A stretch of 48,114 nt of DNA from an uncultured Collinsella sp. (GCA_902496945.1 CABVDE010000014.1:1-48114); one strand, 5' to 3'; shown: positions 18,072 through 25,999, counted from the stretch's first letter. Notes: generated from the sequence alone by a model not told the origin. Numbers and translations are program-made.

Positions 18072-18078
18072 GGCCTAC

Positions 18079-19179
18079 TTAGAGGCCAAAGGCGGATAGG
18101 ACGAGTCCCCAGCCGGCACCGATGACATACATCATGACCAGGAACACGGCGTTTTCGCGGGCGCTGCGGTTGGTGCGGAACAGCACCAGATAGCCCACGC
18201 CGGCGGAAATGAGCGTGCCGGCGAGCATCGGCGCCAGCTGCAGCGCGCCTTCTAGGTACAGCTGCGTAATGACCACGCTAGCCGAGCAGTTGGGGATCAG
18301 GCCGACGAGTGCCGAGCCCAGAACGGCAAGTGTCTCGTTGCCGCGCAGGAATTGCTCAATCGCCGATTCGCCAAACGTCTCGAGCACGGCGACCAGAATC
18401 AGCGTCACCAGAAAAATGAATACCGATACCTGTACGGTGTGCGAGATCGCACTGCGGATGATCGACAGGACGGGCGCGCCCTCGTGGGAGTGGCCGTGCT
18501 CGTGGCCACAAGCGCAGCCGTGCTCGTGAGCATGATCGCCCTCGTGCCCGTGCTCATGACCGTGCCCATGCCCGTGCTCGTCCTCGTCTTCATCGCAGCC
18601 GCAATGGTCGCGCTCGCACAGCTCGTGGATGTGATCGGCACTTACACCGGCCTCGGCTACCTCGTCGATAATATCGCCCCCGGTATGGTCATCGTGTGCG
18701 CAGTTCACATGGGCCGGATTGGCCGCGGTCCCCAGAACAGTACGGCGAATCGCCTCATGTGCGCGACCGTTACGACGAAGGCCGCGGATAGCCGCGTCCA
18801 CTATAAAGCCCGTGACCAGTGCGATCAGCGCCTTCGAGGCAAGCAGCATCGCCATGGTCTGCACGGGAACCTGCTCGGCGAGCAACAGCGGCAGCATCTC
18901 GTCGGACGTCGAGAGGAACACGGCGACCAGCGTGCCCAGCGTCACGACACGGCCGGCATACAGTGTGGCCGCCATCGCCGAAAAGCCGCACTGCGGCACC
19001 ATGCCCAGCAGCGAGCCCACTACGGGACCCGCGGCGCCGGCGCGCTTGATGGCGCCATTGACGCGATCGCCCGCAACATGCTCGAGCGTCTCGAGCGCCA
19101 GATACGTCACCAACAAAAACGGCACCAGCGACAGCGTGTCCTTGCCGGCGTCGAGCAGCATATCAATCAGTAAATCCAT
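18079..19179 (-). CDS. Putative heavy-metal (manganese/arsenic-type) efflux permease with His-rich loop
   Basis: The 366-residue polytopic membrane protein resembles the putative 10-TM heavy-metal exporter family (ArsP_2/putative manganese transporter). The two halves each contain about four to five hydrophobic helices, with repeated signatures: LLGMVPQCGFSAMAATLYAG in the first half and LVGLIPNCSASVVITQLYLEG in the second. That is the inverted-repeat pattern of the family. Between them lies a cytosolic-type loop with a long run of His, Asp and Glu, including HGHGHGHEHGHEGDHAHEHG, plus Cys residues, well suited to bind metal. A dyad-rich region upstream (19221-19258) may be the operator. The metal cannot be specified. 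Confidence 0.82.
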   Translation of the reverse strand: MDLLIDMLLDAGKDTLSLVPFLLVTYLALETLEHVAGDRVNGAIKRAGAAGPVVGSLLGMVPQCGFSAMAATLYAGRVVTLGTLVAVFLSTSDEMLPLLLAEQVPVQTMAMLLASKALIALVTGFIVDAAIRGLRRNGRAHEAIRRTVLGTAANPAHVNCAHDDHTGGDIIDEVAEAGVSADHIHELCERDHCGCDEDEDEHGHGHGHEHGHEGDHAHEHGCACGHEHGHSHEGAPVLSIIRSAISHTVQVSVFIFLVTLILVAVLETFGESAIEQFLRGNETLAVLGSALVGLIPNCSASVVITQLYLEGALQLAPMLAGTLISAGVGYLVLFRTNRSARENAVFLVMMYVIGAGWGLVLSAFGL

Positions 19180-19220
19180 GACGGATGGAACCTTTCGTGT
19201 CTTTCGGCAGCATTGTAAAA

Positions 19221-19258
19221 GTCCTAGCGGTCAACTAGGGTATTGTAGTTGTCCTAGG
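19221..19258. promoter_or_regulatory. Dyad-rich operator candidate upstream of the metal permease
   Basis: CAACTA (19232-19237) and TAGTTG (19246-19251) form a dyad with an 8-base spacer, flanked by direct copies of GTCCTAG at 19221 and 19251. On the minus strand TTGGCA and TACAAT with 16-base spacing overlap the dyad and could be the permease promoter. A metal-responsive repressor would fit here, but which one is not shown. Confidence 0.45.
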
Positions 19259-19350
19259 CGCGATGCCAATAGTTGCCCATGGTAAACTATCATCTCGCCA
19301 TAACTCAATGCCACCGAGCCGCGTGACACGGCCCGTCCAAGGAGCAGCCT

Positions 19351-20319
19351 ATGAACGTTTCGCAAGCACTCGAATACGAGCGCCAACCGTTTATCCCCAT
19401 GTTTATCTATGGCGATCACGGTGCCATGGAGTCCGAGCGCCAGAAGGGTGAGGAAGCCCTCAAGGTGCTCGAGACCGAGTATTTTACCGCCGAGGGCGAC
19501 CCCGGCTTCGATTTTGCCACCGTGCGAGACCTGGCCGACCGCAACCGCGACCTGTGCGACCAGATTGGCGAGGCACGCCTGCGCAACGTGACACCCGCGA
19601 CGCTTTCGCGCGGTCTGTCCGATGCCGACACCTGCGCGGCCATCGGCAAGATGCAAAAGCGCACCGCTGCATCGGTCATGCGCGAGATCCGCGGCGACCG
19701 CGACGCACTCGGCGTGGCCTACGCTCGCAAGCCTATCCAGGGCACCGTGCTCGGCATCGACATCGAGACCACCGGTCGTGCGCCCGAGCGCGGCTATATC
19801 ATCAACGTTGGATGGGAGATTATGGACCTCACCAGCGACGCCGTCCCCCACGACGCCGAGGCGCACTATTGCGGGCTGCCTGACATCTACCGCGGCGAGG
19901 ACGTGCCGCTGTCGAATATCCATCACATTACCTGGGACGACATCGACGGCAAAAAGCCCTTCCGCGAGAACAAGGAGCTGCAGAAGCAGCTGCTCAAGCT
20001 TATGAAGAAATATCCGTACATGGCGCACAACGCCGCCTTCGAGGACAGCTGGTTCAAGATCCACCTGGACGGCTACGCCGAGGCGCGCCGCGCGGGCAAG
20101 ATCATCGTCATCGACTCGCGCCAGATCTGCCGCAGCCTGGACGCCGACGTGCGCTCGCTCCCCCGCGAGTCCGCACCCGCCTCGCTCGAGAACTGGGCGC
20201 GCCGCCGTGGCACCCTCGCCGCCGACGCCAACGAGCAGCACCTGGGCCTGGACGACACCGACCTCATGCTCCGAACCGTCCAAGCCGAGTTCAACCTCAA
20301 AAACCTGTTCGCGAAGTAG
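19351..20319 (+). CDS. DnaQ-like 3'-5' exonuclease domain protein
   Basis: The 322-residue protein has a non-catalytic N-terminal region of about 125 residues (helical, charged) and then an RNase H-like exonuclease domain. Exo I is GIDIETTG near 134-141 with the catalytic D and E. Exo II is AHNAAFEDSWF near 231-241 with the conserved D. Exo III is the HLGLDDTDLM segment near 300-309, giving the DEDDh pattern with His and Asp. DNA or RNA as substrate cannot be told. The N-terminal extension is unlike the polymerase III epsilon subunit. The start at 19351 has an AAGGAGCA site. A strong terminator follows the gene. Confidence 0.85.
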   Translation: MNVSQALEYERQPFIPMFIYGDHGAMESERQKGEEALKVLETEYFTAEGDPGFDFATVRDLADRNRDLCDQIGEARLRNVTPATLSRGLSDADTCAAIGKMQKRTAASVMREIRGDRDALGVAYARKPIQGTVLGIDIETTGRAPERGYIINVGWEIMDLTSDAVPHDAEAHYCGLPDIYRGEDVPLSNIHHITWDDIDGKKPFRENKELQKQLLKLMKKYPYMAHNAAFEDSWFKIHLDGYAEARRAGKIIVIDSRQICRSLDADVRSLPRESAPASLENWARRRGTLAADANEQHLGLDDTDLMLRTVQAEFNLKNLFAK

Positions 20320-20386
20320 TGAAGTCGGTCACGACAACACCCATAGCGGCACAGCACAAACAGCAGCAAGCCAGACGAACGCGCAG

Positions 20387-20422
20387 AAAACGGGGCACGG
20401 CCTTTCGGCCGCGTCCCGTTTT
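20387..20422 (+). terminator. Terminator after the exonuclease gene
   Basis: AAAACGGGGCACGGCC pairs with GGCCGCGTCCCGTTTT (one mismatch) around a TTTC loop. Confidence 0.85.
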
Positions 20423-20468
20423 GCATTCTCGCGGCAAAGAACGCCGCCTTACAACCATTTTGAAATAT

Positions 20469-20497
20469 GTCCATCTACATTTTTTGAGTTGCGCGGT
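20469..20497 (+). repeat. Left inverted repeat of the second nuclease-like gene
   Basis: A 29-base unit beginning GTCCATCT and ending GAGTTGCGCGGT. It matches 23 of 29 bases of the inverted copy at 22261-22289, and partial copies lie at 20653-20669 (inverted) and 22083-22096 (direct). The outer two bracket the gene at 20842-22050 in a terminal-inverted-repeat arrangement. Confidence 0.6.
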
Positions 20498-20652
20498 TTA
20501 CTCAGCTCCCCGCCGAGGCCTTTTTCGCCGTTGCGGAGTCAAAAACCATTCTGAATCCGACTGGCTTGGCGCCCTAACGCCTGGCTCCGGTCGAAAATAG
20601 GACGATAGACGCACTCCCATCGACTTATTTAGATGAGCAAAAACCGCCTAAA

Positions 20653-20669
20653 TCGAAAAATGCAGATGG
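20653..20669 (-). repeat. Partial repeat unit, inverted
   Basis: Read on the minus strand this is CCATCTGCATTTTTCGA, matching the first half of the 29-base unit at 20469-20497. Confidence 0.5.
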
Positions 20670-20841
20670 CATCTACGAGAGTTCGCCCGAATGAGGTCAA
20701 GTGACAGAAAACTCTCCATTGGCGCCAACCGTTCAACCGTGCATCGGGTAAAAACTACCGTTCGCAGAAGAAGCGCCTCGTTTCGGCGCCGTTACCCGAT
20801 GCCCTCAGCGTGCAGAACGCAAGCTATGTCATGATGCACAT

Positions 20842-22050
20842 ATGGGAATCGTTCTATCACATGCCACGGCACGAGCCGTATACCAAGCAGCCGAGTCGGT
20901 CGCGCTATTCACGACCGACCGCATACCCATGGAAAAGATAAGGGCATCCATCCCAACCGAACCCGACCTGCAGACGGCCCAATCGTGGCTGAAAGGAAAA
21001 GGCATCGAATCCAAAAATGTCCACGTACTGACGTACTCCAATAACGCCCGAAGGCATTGCGATGGATGTGTTTGCCATCGCACGCGCTATACCTTCGACT
21101 CAGAAAGCTACCTTGAGCTCGAGGCTGGCGTCTATATCGTTGACATCAAACTGTGTGCCCTGCAAGCCGCAAACGATCTCAGCCTACGGGAACTTGTTGA
21201 ATACTACTTTGAAATCTGTGGCTCCTACACACTCGATGCATCCGACGAAACGGGGTATCGCGAGCGCCCCGCCCTAACCACCACCGAAGCGCTCAGGAAC
21301 TTCTTTTCCCAGGCATCGGGCTATCGCGGCTCAAACAATGCAATCAAGGCGCTTGGATATGTGCGCGGCGGCTGCCGCTCTCCACTCGAAACGGCTTTCG
21401 TCATGATGCTCACAATGCCCAAATCCGCGGGCGGCTTTGGTATTCGCGCCATCAAAACTGACTTTCCGGTCCCAGTTCCCAAAAGGTACTCTGCCCTCAC
21501 ACGGCGCACCGTGTTCTACTTCGACGCGCTGCTCGAAAAATCGATGACCGACATCGAATACAACGGTTTTTTCCATGATGAGCCCGAGCAGCAGGCGATT
21601 GATGAGGAGCGTCGAAACACACTCAGAAACATGGGGTATGTTGTTATCACCGTCTGCCGCCATTCGTTTTTCAAACAGTCCGCCTTTAGACGGGTTATGG
21701 AAGCGATTCGCATTCGCGAGAAGATCTGCCCCGGGCGTCTCCCGGATGGCTTTCCAGCCCTCCAGGAGGATCTTCGCCAATTTGTCTTGCGGCGGTACTT
21801 CGAATATGGTCGCCGGATCCTCGAAGAGCGCAGAGAGGCGCAGGCAACAGGGCAAGAAATCGCGAGCCAGTATCCGCAGATTGACGACCCGAGCATCAAT
21901 GAGGTCCCCGAACCCGATGACATGCAGCATGTTGACGAACTAGCAGAGGAGATTAACCTGGTTGACGATGCTAGCCCGCACGCGAAATCAGTCGGCCCAC
22001 GCACTGAAGACGACATGATTCTCGATTTGATCGAGGGCCTGCTGTTCTAA
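20842..22050 (+). CDS. AbiEi-like protein with DUF559/Vsr-type nuclease motif, divergent paralogue
   Basis: The 402-residue protein shares layout with the gene at 11328-12377. It has an N-terminal ATARAVYQAAES start, a middle LVEYYFEICGSYTL segment and a C-terminal predicted nuclease core: E183 in SPLETA, D228 in YFDALL and E239 in IEYNGFFH. IEYNGFFH fits the E-x-[DN]-G-x-x-H of DUF559/Vsr nucleases. A CDGCVCHRTRY segment near 73-83 could bind zinc. A roughly 80-residue acidic C-terminal extension is absent from the paralogue. Composition is more AT-rich than neighbouring housekeeping genes, and repeats flank the gene, so mobility is plausible. No clear ribosome-binding site precedes the ATG. 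A conflict or defence role is inference. Confidence 0.7.
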   Translation: MGIVLSHATARAVYQAAESVALFTTDRIPMEKIRASIPTEPDLQTAQSWLKGKGIESKNVHVLTYSNNARRHCDGCVCHRTRYTFDSESYLELEAGVYIVDIKLCALQAANDLSLRELVEYYFEICGSYTLDASDETGYRERPALTTTEALRNFFSQASGYRGSNNAIKALGYVRGGCRSPLETAFVMMLTMPKSAGGFGIRAIKTDFPVPVPKRYSALTRRTVFYFDALLEKSMTDIEYNGFFHDEPEQQAIDEERRNTLRNMGYVVITVCRHSFFKQSAFRRVMEAIRIREKICPGRLPDGFPALQEDLRQFVLRRYFEYGRRILEERREAQATGQEIASQYPQIDDPSINEVPEPDDMQHVDELAEEINLVDDASPHAKSVGPRTEDDMILDLIEGLLF

Positions 22051-22082
22051 AGCCTGTTTCCGCTTTTGCCCGACTGCAATTA

Positions 22083-22096
22083 TCGAGTTGCGCGGT
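22083..22096 (+). repeat. Partial repeat unit, direct
   Basis: TCGAGTTGCGCGGT, identical to the 14-base end of the unit at 22261-22289 read on the minus strand. Confidence 0.5.
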
Positions 22097-22260
22097 CACG
22101 GCAGCACGCGAGTCGTCCCCAAATGGCTCAATCCGGCTATCCAAATACTGGAACAGCGCACTTAATTATTAAGATTGAACAATTTATTGCATTATTGACC
22201 AGAAATTTGAATCGAAATGACCAAATGCGCACTTACGAGGAGCCCGCGAATAGCCCATCG

Positions 22261-22289
22261 ACCGCGCAACTCGATTTTTGCAGATGGAC
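22261..22289 (-). repeat. Right inverted repeat of the second nuclease-like gene
   Basis: On the minus strand it begins GTCCATCTGC and ends CGAGTTGCGCGGT. It faces the copy at 20469-20497; the span between the outer ends is 1.8 kb and contains only the nuclease-like gene. Confidence 0.6.
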
Positions 22290-22365
22290 GTTGGATCGAG
22301 CCATGCGCGACTAGAAAAGTCCCACTACGGCAGCAAGCAATTATCAAATATCGCCACAAATAGCA

Positions 22366-22426
22366 TTGACATATGAACATGCGCTCATATAATCGGAAGT
22401 AAGTTATATGAGCGCATGTTCATATG
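22366..22426 (+). promoter_or_regulatory. Consensus promoter overlapped by two ArsR/SmtB-type operators
   Basis: TTGACA (22366-22371) and TATAAT (22388-22393) are perfect sigma-70 hexamers 16 bases apart. Operator 1 at 22371-22390 (ATATGA-N8-TCATAT) fills the spacer and part of the -10. Operator 2 at 22406-22425 (ATATGAGCGCATGTTCATAT) lies downstream. The two 23-base arms 22370-22392 and 22404-22426 are perfect inverted copies of each other with an 11-base spacer. Binding would block polymerase. The arrangement implies autorepression of the downstream ArsR-type gene, relieved by metal. Confidence 0.9.
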
Positions 22427-22439
22427 AAAGGATATTGCA

Positions 22440-22805
22440 ATGAGCGTCCGCGTTGATGACACGAAACCCGACATCGAGGCCACCGAACCCGTGATCCCCA
22501 CCACCTGCTCGCCCGAGGATCTTCCCGACGAGGAGCTGCTGTACGACCTTGCCGACTTGTTCAAGGTCTTCAGCGACACCACGCGCATCAAGATCCTCTA
22601 TGCCCTCATGGGCCGTGAGCTGTGCGTGGCAGACATCGCCGAGACAACTGAAACCTCGCAGTCCGCGGTGTCGCACCAGCTGCGCACGCTCAAGCAGTCG
22701 CACCTGGTCAAGTTCCGCCGCGACGGCCGCAACATTCTCTACTCGCTCGCCGACGACCACGTCTACACCATGCTCAATCAGGGCATGAGCCATATCTGCG
22801 AATAG
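22440..22805 (+). CDS. ArsR/SmtB-family metal-sensing repressor
   Basis: This 121-residue winged-helix repressor has the DNA-reading helix in SQSAVSHQLRTLKQ (73-86) and the family pattern FSDTTRIKILYAL (44-56). Metal ligands of the alpha-5 site are present with the spacing of SmtB: D105-x-H107-x10-H118-x2-E121. The alpha-3 ELCVAD motif has only one Cys (C62), with another Cys at position 23, so a complete CadC-type site is not evident. Zinc sensing through alpha-5 is therefore the better guess. It lies 34 bases from the -10 promoter element and its operators flank that promoter. It heads the operon with the HMA protein and ATPase. Confidence 0.93.
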   Translation: MSVRVDDTKPDIEATEPVIPTTCSPEDLPDEELLYDLADLFKVFSDTTRIKILYALMGRELCVADIAETTETSQSAVSHQLRTLKQSHLVKFRRDGRNILYSLADDHVYTMLNQGMSHICE

Positions 22806-22869
22806 CAATCGACCACGTCAACAAGCGCGGCCGGCACCCAGGCCGCTAACACAGGGAAAGGACCCCATC

Positions 22870-23088
22870 ATGAAAAAGCAGTTCAAGCTCGACGAGATCG
22901 ACTGCGCCAACTGCGCGCGCGAGCTTCAGGACGAGCTGGCCAAGCTCGAGGGCGTCAAGTCCGTGTCCGTCAACTTTATGACGCAGAAGCTGACGCTCGA
23001 GGCCGAAGACGCCGAGTTCGACGAGGTGCTCGACCGCGTCGTAGAGTTTACCGCCGACGCCGAGCCGGACTGCGAGATCATTCTCTAG
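22870..23088 (+). CDS. Stand-alone heavy-metal-associated (HMA) domain protein
   Basis: A 72-residue ferredoxin-like HMA domain: FKLDEIDCANCARELQDELA carries the metal-binding C12-x-x-C15, and GVKSVSVNFMTQKLTLEA is the typical second half. The DCxxC form is the one seen in zinc/cadmium/lead ATPases rather than the GMTCxxC of copper proteins. It starts 64 bases after the repressor and precedes the ATPase, which has no HMA domain of its own, so it probably delivers metal to that pump in trans. AGGGAAAGGA precedes the ATG. Confidence 0.92.
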   Translation: MKKQFKLDEIDCANCARELQDELAKLEGVKSVSVNFMTQKLTLEAEDAEFDEVLDRVVEFTADAEPDCEIIL

Positions 23089-23145
23089 CCCAGGTTTACG
23101 CCGACCCGCAAGGCCGTGCTTGCTGCGGCCTTTGCTCGCGAAATC

Positions 23146-23165
23146 ATATGAGCAAGTGTTCATAC
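23146..23165 (+). promoter_or_regulatory. Third ArsR/SmtB-type operator, upstream of the ATPase
   Basis: ATATGAGCAAGTGTTCATAC matches the two operators at 22371-22390 and 22406-22425 in both half-sites. It lies 21 bases before the ATPase start. A second repressor-controlled promoter for the pump, or a roadblock in the operon, is likely. No clear -35/-10 is visible around it. Confidence 0.8.
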
Positions 23166-23186
23166 ATTCAAATGGGAGGTTTAATC

Positions 23187-25139
23187 ATGGCAGCCGCCGA
23201 CCCCAAGAAGAAAAAGAAGAAGCGCAAGAAGAAAGAGTCCCTCGAGCATAAGCGCAATCGTATCCTGGTTGCGCTGGGTATCTTTGCGGTAGTGTACGCT
23301 CTCGACGAGATCGGCACCCTCGCCGCTGTATTTGGCGAGCCGGGTGACATCTACGCCAGCTTCGTGCTGTTCCTGGTGCCGTTCCTAATTGTCGGCTACG
23401 ACGTGCTCCAGAAGGCGTTCAACAACATACGCCGCGGCAAGGCCTTCGATGAGAGCTTCCTCATGGCAGTCGCGACCATCGGCGCGTTTGCCATGGTACT
23501 CTTCCCCGATACCGACCCGCACATGGCCGAAGGCGCCGCCGTCATGCTGTTCTACCAGATCGGCGAGCTGTTCCAGGCATACGCCGTGGGCAGGAGCCGC
23601 AAGTCGATCAGTGCCATGATGGACATCGCGCCCGACTACGCTAACGTCGAGCAAGCCGACGGCACACTCGAACAGGTCTTTCCCGATGACATTGCCGTCG
23701 GCACCGTGATCGTGGTCAAGCCCGGCGAGCGCGTACCCATCGACGGCGTCATCGTCGAGGGTGAGACCCAACTCGACACCGCTGCGCTCACCGGCGAGTC
23801 GGTTCCCCGCCCCGTCAAAACCGGCGACGACATCATCAGCGGCTGCATTAATATGACGGGCCTCATCCACGTGCGCACCACCAAGCCGTTTGGCGAGTCC
23901 ACCGTCGCACGCGTCCTGGAGCTCGTCGAAAACGCCAGCGAAAAGAAGGCACGCACCGAGAACTTCATCACGCGCTTCGCCCGCGTCTACACGCCCGCCG
24001 TCACCGGCGCGGCCGTGGTGCTCGCGCTCGGCGGCGGCCTGGTCACCGGCGCGTGGTCCGACTGGATCCTGCGCGGCCTGACCTTCTTGGTCGTCAGCTG
24101 CCCGTGCGCGTTGGTGATCAGCGTGCCGCTCAGTTTCTTTGGCGGCATTGGCGGCGCCTCCAAGCTTGGCGTTCTCATCAAGGGATCTAACTACCTCGAG
24201 ACGCTCGCCGACGTGGACACCGTCGTCTTTGACAAGACGGGCACCCTCACCAACGGCACGTTCTCGGTGGTCGCGGTGCACCCCGAGGCCGGCTATACCG
24301 AGCAGTCGCTGCTCGAAGTCGCGGCACTTGCCGAGTCGTTTTCCGATCACCCCATCGCACGGTCCATACGTACCGCCTACCAGGGTGTGCTCGACCAGAA
24401 TCGCGTGAGCGACTCCGCCAATGTCGCGGGTCACGGTTTCACGGCAACCATCGACGGCAAGCACGTCGTCGTCGGCAATGCCAAGATGATTGCCGCGACC
24501 GGTGTTGAAGCACCGGACTGCGAGGTTGTCGGCACGATTCTGCACGTGCTCGTTGACGGCGCGTACGCCGGCCACATCGTGATTGCCGACACCGTTAAGG
24601 CCGATGCCGAGCAGGCGATCCGCGACCTGCACACCGCCGGCATAAACCGCACCGTCATGCTCACGGGCGACCGCAATGAGGTTGCAGCGTCCGTGGCCAA
24701 GCGGCTTGGGCTCGACGAGTTCCATGCGCAGCTGCTGCCGGGCGATAAGGTCGAGCGTGTTGAGGCGCTGCTTGAAACAGAGAACGGCAAGGGCAAGCTC
24801 GCCTTTGTCGGCGACGGTATCAATGACGCGCCTGTGCTTACGCGCGCCGACGTCGGAATCGCCATGGGCGCCATGGGATCCGATGCCGCCATCGAGGCGG
24901 CTGACGTCGTGCTCATGGACGACAAGCCGTCCAACATCGCCCGTGCCATCCGCGTGGCGCGCAAGACCATGACGATTGTCTGGCAGAACATCATCTTTGC
25001 ATTGGGCGTTAAGCTGCTGATTCTGGTGCTTGCGGCGCTCGGCATCGCCAATATGTGGCTCGCCGTGTTCGGCGACGTAGGCGTAGCGATCATCGCCATT
25101 CTGAACGCCATGCGCGCGATGGGTGTCAAGAACGTCTAG
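23187..25139 (+). CDS. P1B-type heavy-metal-exporting ATPase (Zn/Cd/Pb type)
   Basis: The 650-residue membrane pump exports divalent metal using ATP. It begins with a Lys-rich segment (KKKKKKRKKKESLEHKRNR) instead of an HMA domain. The actuator TGES motif is near 202, the transmembrane metal site CPCAL near 305, the phosphorylated Asp in DKTGTLTNG near 349, the HP dipeptide in SDHPIARS near 390, and GDGINDAP near 543. CPC with an SmtB-type repressor favours zinc, cadmium or lead over copper. I chose the ATG at 23187 because GGGAGG lies ten bases upstream; an in-frame start at 23148 would run through the operator. It is the last gene of the operon. Confidence 0.95.
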   Translation: MAAADPKKKKKKRKKKESLEHKRNRILVALGIFAVVYALDEIGTLAAVFGEPGDIYASFVLFLVPFLIVGYDVLQKAFNNIRRGKAFDESFLMAVATIGAFAMVLFPDTDPHMAEGAAVMLFYQIGELFQAYAVGRSRKSISAMMDIAPDYANVEQADGTLEQVFPDDIAVGTVIVVKPGERVPIDGVIVEGETQLDTAALTGESVPRPVKTGDDIISGCINMTGLIHVRTTKPFGESTVARVLELVENASEKKARTENFITRFARVYTPAVTGAAVVLALGGGLVTGAWSDWILRGLTFLVVSCPCALVISVPLSFFGGIGGASKLGVLIKGSNYLETLADVDTVVFDKTGTLTNGTFSVVAVHPEAGYTEQSLLEVAALAESFSDHPIARSIRTAYQGVLDQNRVSDSANVAGHGFTATIDGKHVVVGNAKMIAATGVEAPDCEVVGTILHVLVDGAYAGHIVIADTVKADAEQAIRDLHTAGINRTVMLTGDRNEVAASVAKRLGLDEFHAQLLPGDKVERVEALLETENGKGKLAFVGDGINDAPVLTRADVGIAMGAMGSDAAIEAADVVLMDDKPSNIARAIRVARKTMTIVWQNIIFALGVKLLILVLAALGIANMWLAVFGDVGVAIIAILNAMRAMGVKNV

Positions 25140-25609
25140 CTTGGTTGTGGCCCCTCCGACCGGGGCCGGGTTTGGTTTTGAAAACGTCCTCGCGCATGAG
25201 GCCCGTCTTTCCTGCTCCTGCGGAGCAACGGAAAGACGGGCCTCGCGCTGCGGAGTGTTTTCAAAACCAAACCCGGCCCCGGCCTGCGGTGACCCAGCTG
25301 GCGGTTCTTGGGCATCGCTTACTGGTGAGGTTCCTTGTCTGAGTCGGACTTGGCTGATCGGACCACTGGTCCCGGTCGCTGTCCCGCGCCGTCGGCGCGG
25401 GAGGCGCGCGCCTTTGAGATGAGAGGGCGACATTACCGCGAGGATCCTGCGCACAACCTGGTTTTCTTTGGGAAGCGGCGGTTCAGCTGCGAGGGCACCC
25501 CCCTACCGATCGGTCCACTTTGGACCGGATTGGGCACGTTGTTATTGGAAGTCTCTATCCCCTTTCGCTGGTTCGCGCTTTGCGCGAACTTCGCGCCACT
25601 GGGTACCTG
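25140..25609. other. Gene-free region with a large hairpin and GC-rich palindromes
   Basis: 470 bases after the ATPase. It contains the 123-base hairpin at 25160-25282, a perfect CCCGCGCC-GTC-GGCGCGGG palindrome (25383-25401), GGTCC-ACTTT-GGACC near 25512-25526 and TTCGCGC-TTT-GCGCGAA near 25572-25588. Short open frames in several phases lack ribosome-binding sites and homology, so I do not call them. Confidence 0.65.
25160..25282 (+). terminator. Long hairpin after the ATPase gene
   Basis: The outer stem pairs CCGGGGCCGGGTTTGGTTTT with AAAACCAAACCCGGCCCCGG. After an interrupted part, GAGGCCCGTCTTTCC pairs with GGAAAGACGGGCC near the tip, around CTCCTGCGGAG. At over 50 bases per arm it exceeds a normal terminator. 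It may end the operon transcript, or be a repeat element inserted there. Confidence 0.7.
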
Positions 25610-25999
25610 TTAGGATTCCGCTGTTGAATTCAACGTCTCTTCCCTGGCGAGCATCGCCCTCAGCTTCTCGAAGCTCTCCTCGCTCAGGCAGTGCTCCATA
25701 TGGCAGCCCTCTTGCGACGCGACCTCGACCGAAACACCCGCATCCTCCAGCAGTCCCACGAAAAAGCAGTGACGCTCCCACATTTGACGGGCGACCTCCA
25801 GCCCTCGCTCTGTCAGGTGAACGTCGCGTTTGCCCATTTCGACATAGCCGTTACTCTCCAACGTCGCCATGGCCTTGGATACGCTCGCCTTGGTTACGCC
25901 AAGGTACTCCGCAACATCGATCGAGCGCACGATTCCCTGACGTTCCGACAGAACGTAAATCGATTCGAGATAGTCTTCTCCGGATTCACGCAGGGCCAT
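25610..25999 (-). CDS. DtxR/MntR-type metal-dependent repressor, short form
   Basis: This 129-residue regulator starts ALRESGEDYLESIYVLSE, the usual DtxR/MntR beginning. The helix-turn-helix is SIDVAEYLGVTKASVSKAMATLESNGYV (26-53). The dimerisation and metal domain has E..H residues in LTERGLEVARQMWERHCFFVGLL and the C-x2-E-H pattern in EGCHMEHCLSEE near 99-105, matching ligands of this family. There is no SH3-like third domain, so it is an MntR-length protein. It lies between two metal-related regions and could control the His-rich permease or efflux genes. Targets are not shown by the sequence. Confidence 0.9.
   Translation of the reverse strand: MALRESGEDYLESIYVLSERQGIVRSIDVAEYLGVTKASVSKAMATLESNGYVEMGKRDVHLTERGLEVARQMWERHCFFVGLLEDAGVSVEVASQEGCHMEHCLSEESFEKLRAMLAREETLNSTAES

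Larger units (their letters stand above)
20320..20841. other. Gene-free region with terminator, repeats and a hairpin
   Basis: This 522-base stretch contains the exonuclease-gene terminator (20387-20422), two copies of a repeat also found after the next gene (20469-20497 and 20653-20669), and a hairpin from GCATCGGGTAA (20741-20751) and TTACCCGATGC (20792-20802). I see no supported ORF. It is AT-richer than flanking genes. Confidence 0.7.
22051..22439. other. Gene-free region with repeats and the efflux-operon promoter
   Basis: 389 bases: a direct partial repeat at 22083-22096, an AT-rich stretch near 22150-22220, the inverted repeat at 22261-22289, and the ArsR-regulated promoter at 22366-22426. 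No gene is supported here. Confidence 0.7.

Noticed and set aside
25123..25422. Small proteins encoded in the hairpin region after the ATPase
   Set aside because: The frames run through the two arms of an inverted repeat, so their resemblance to predicted peptides reflects the palindrome. There is no ribosome-binding site.
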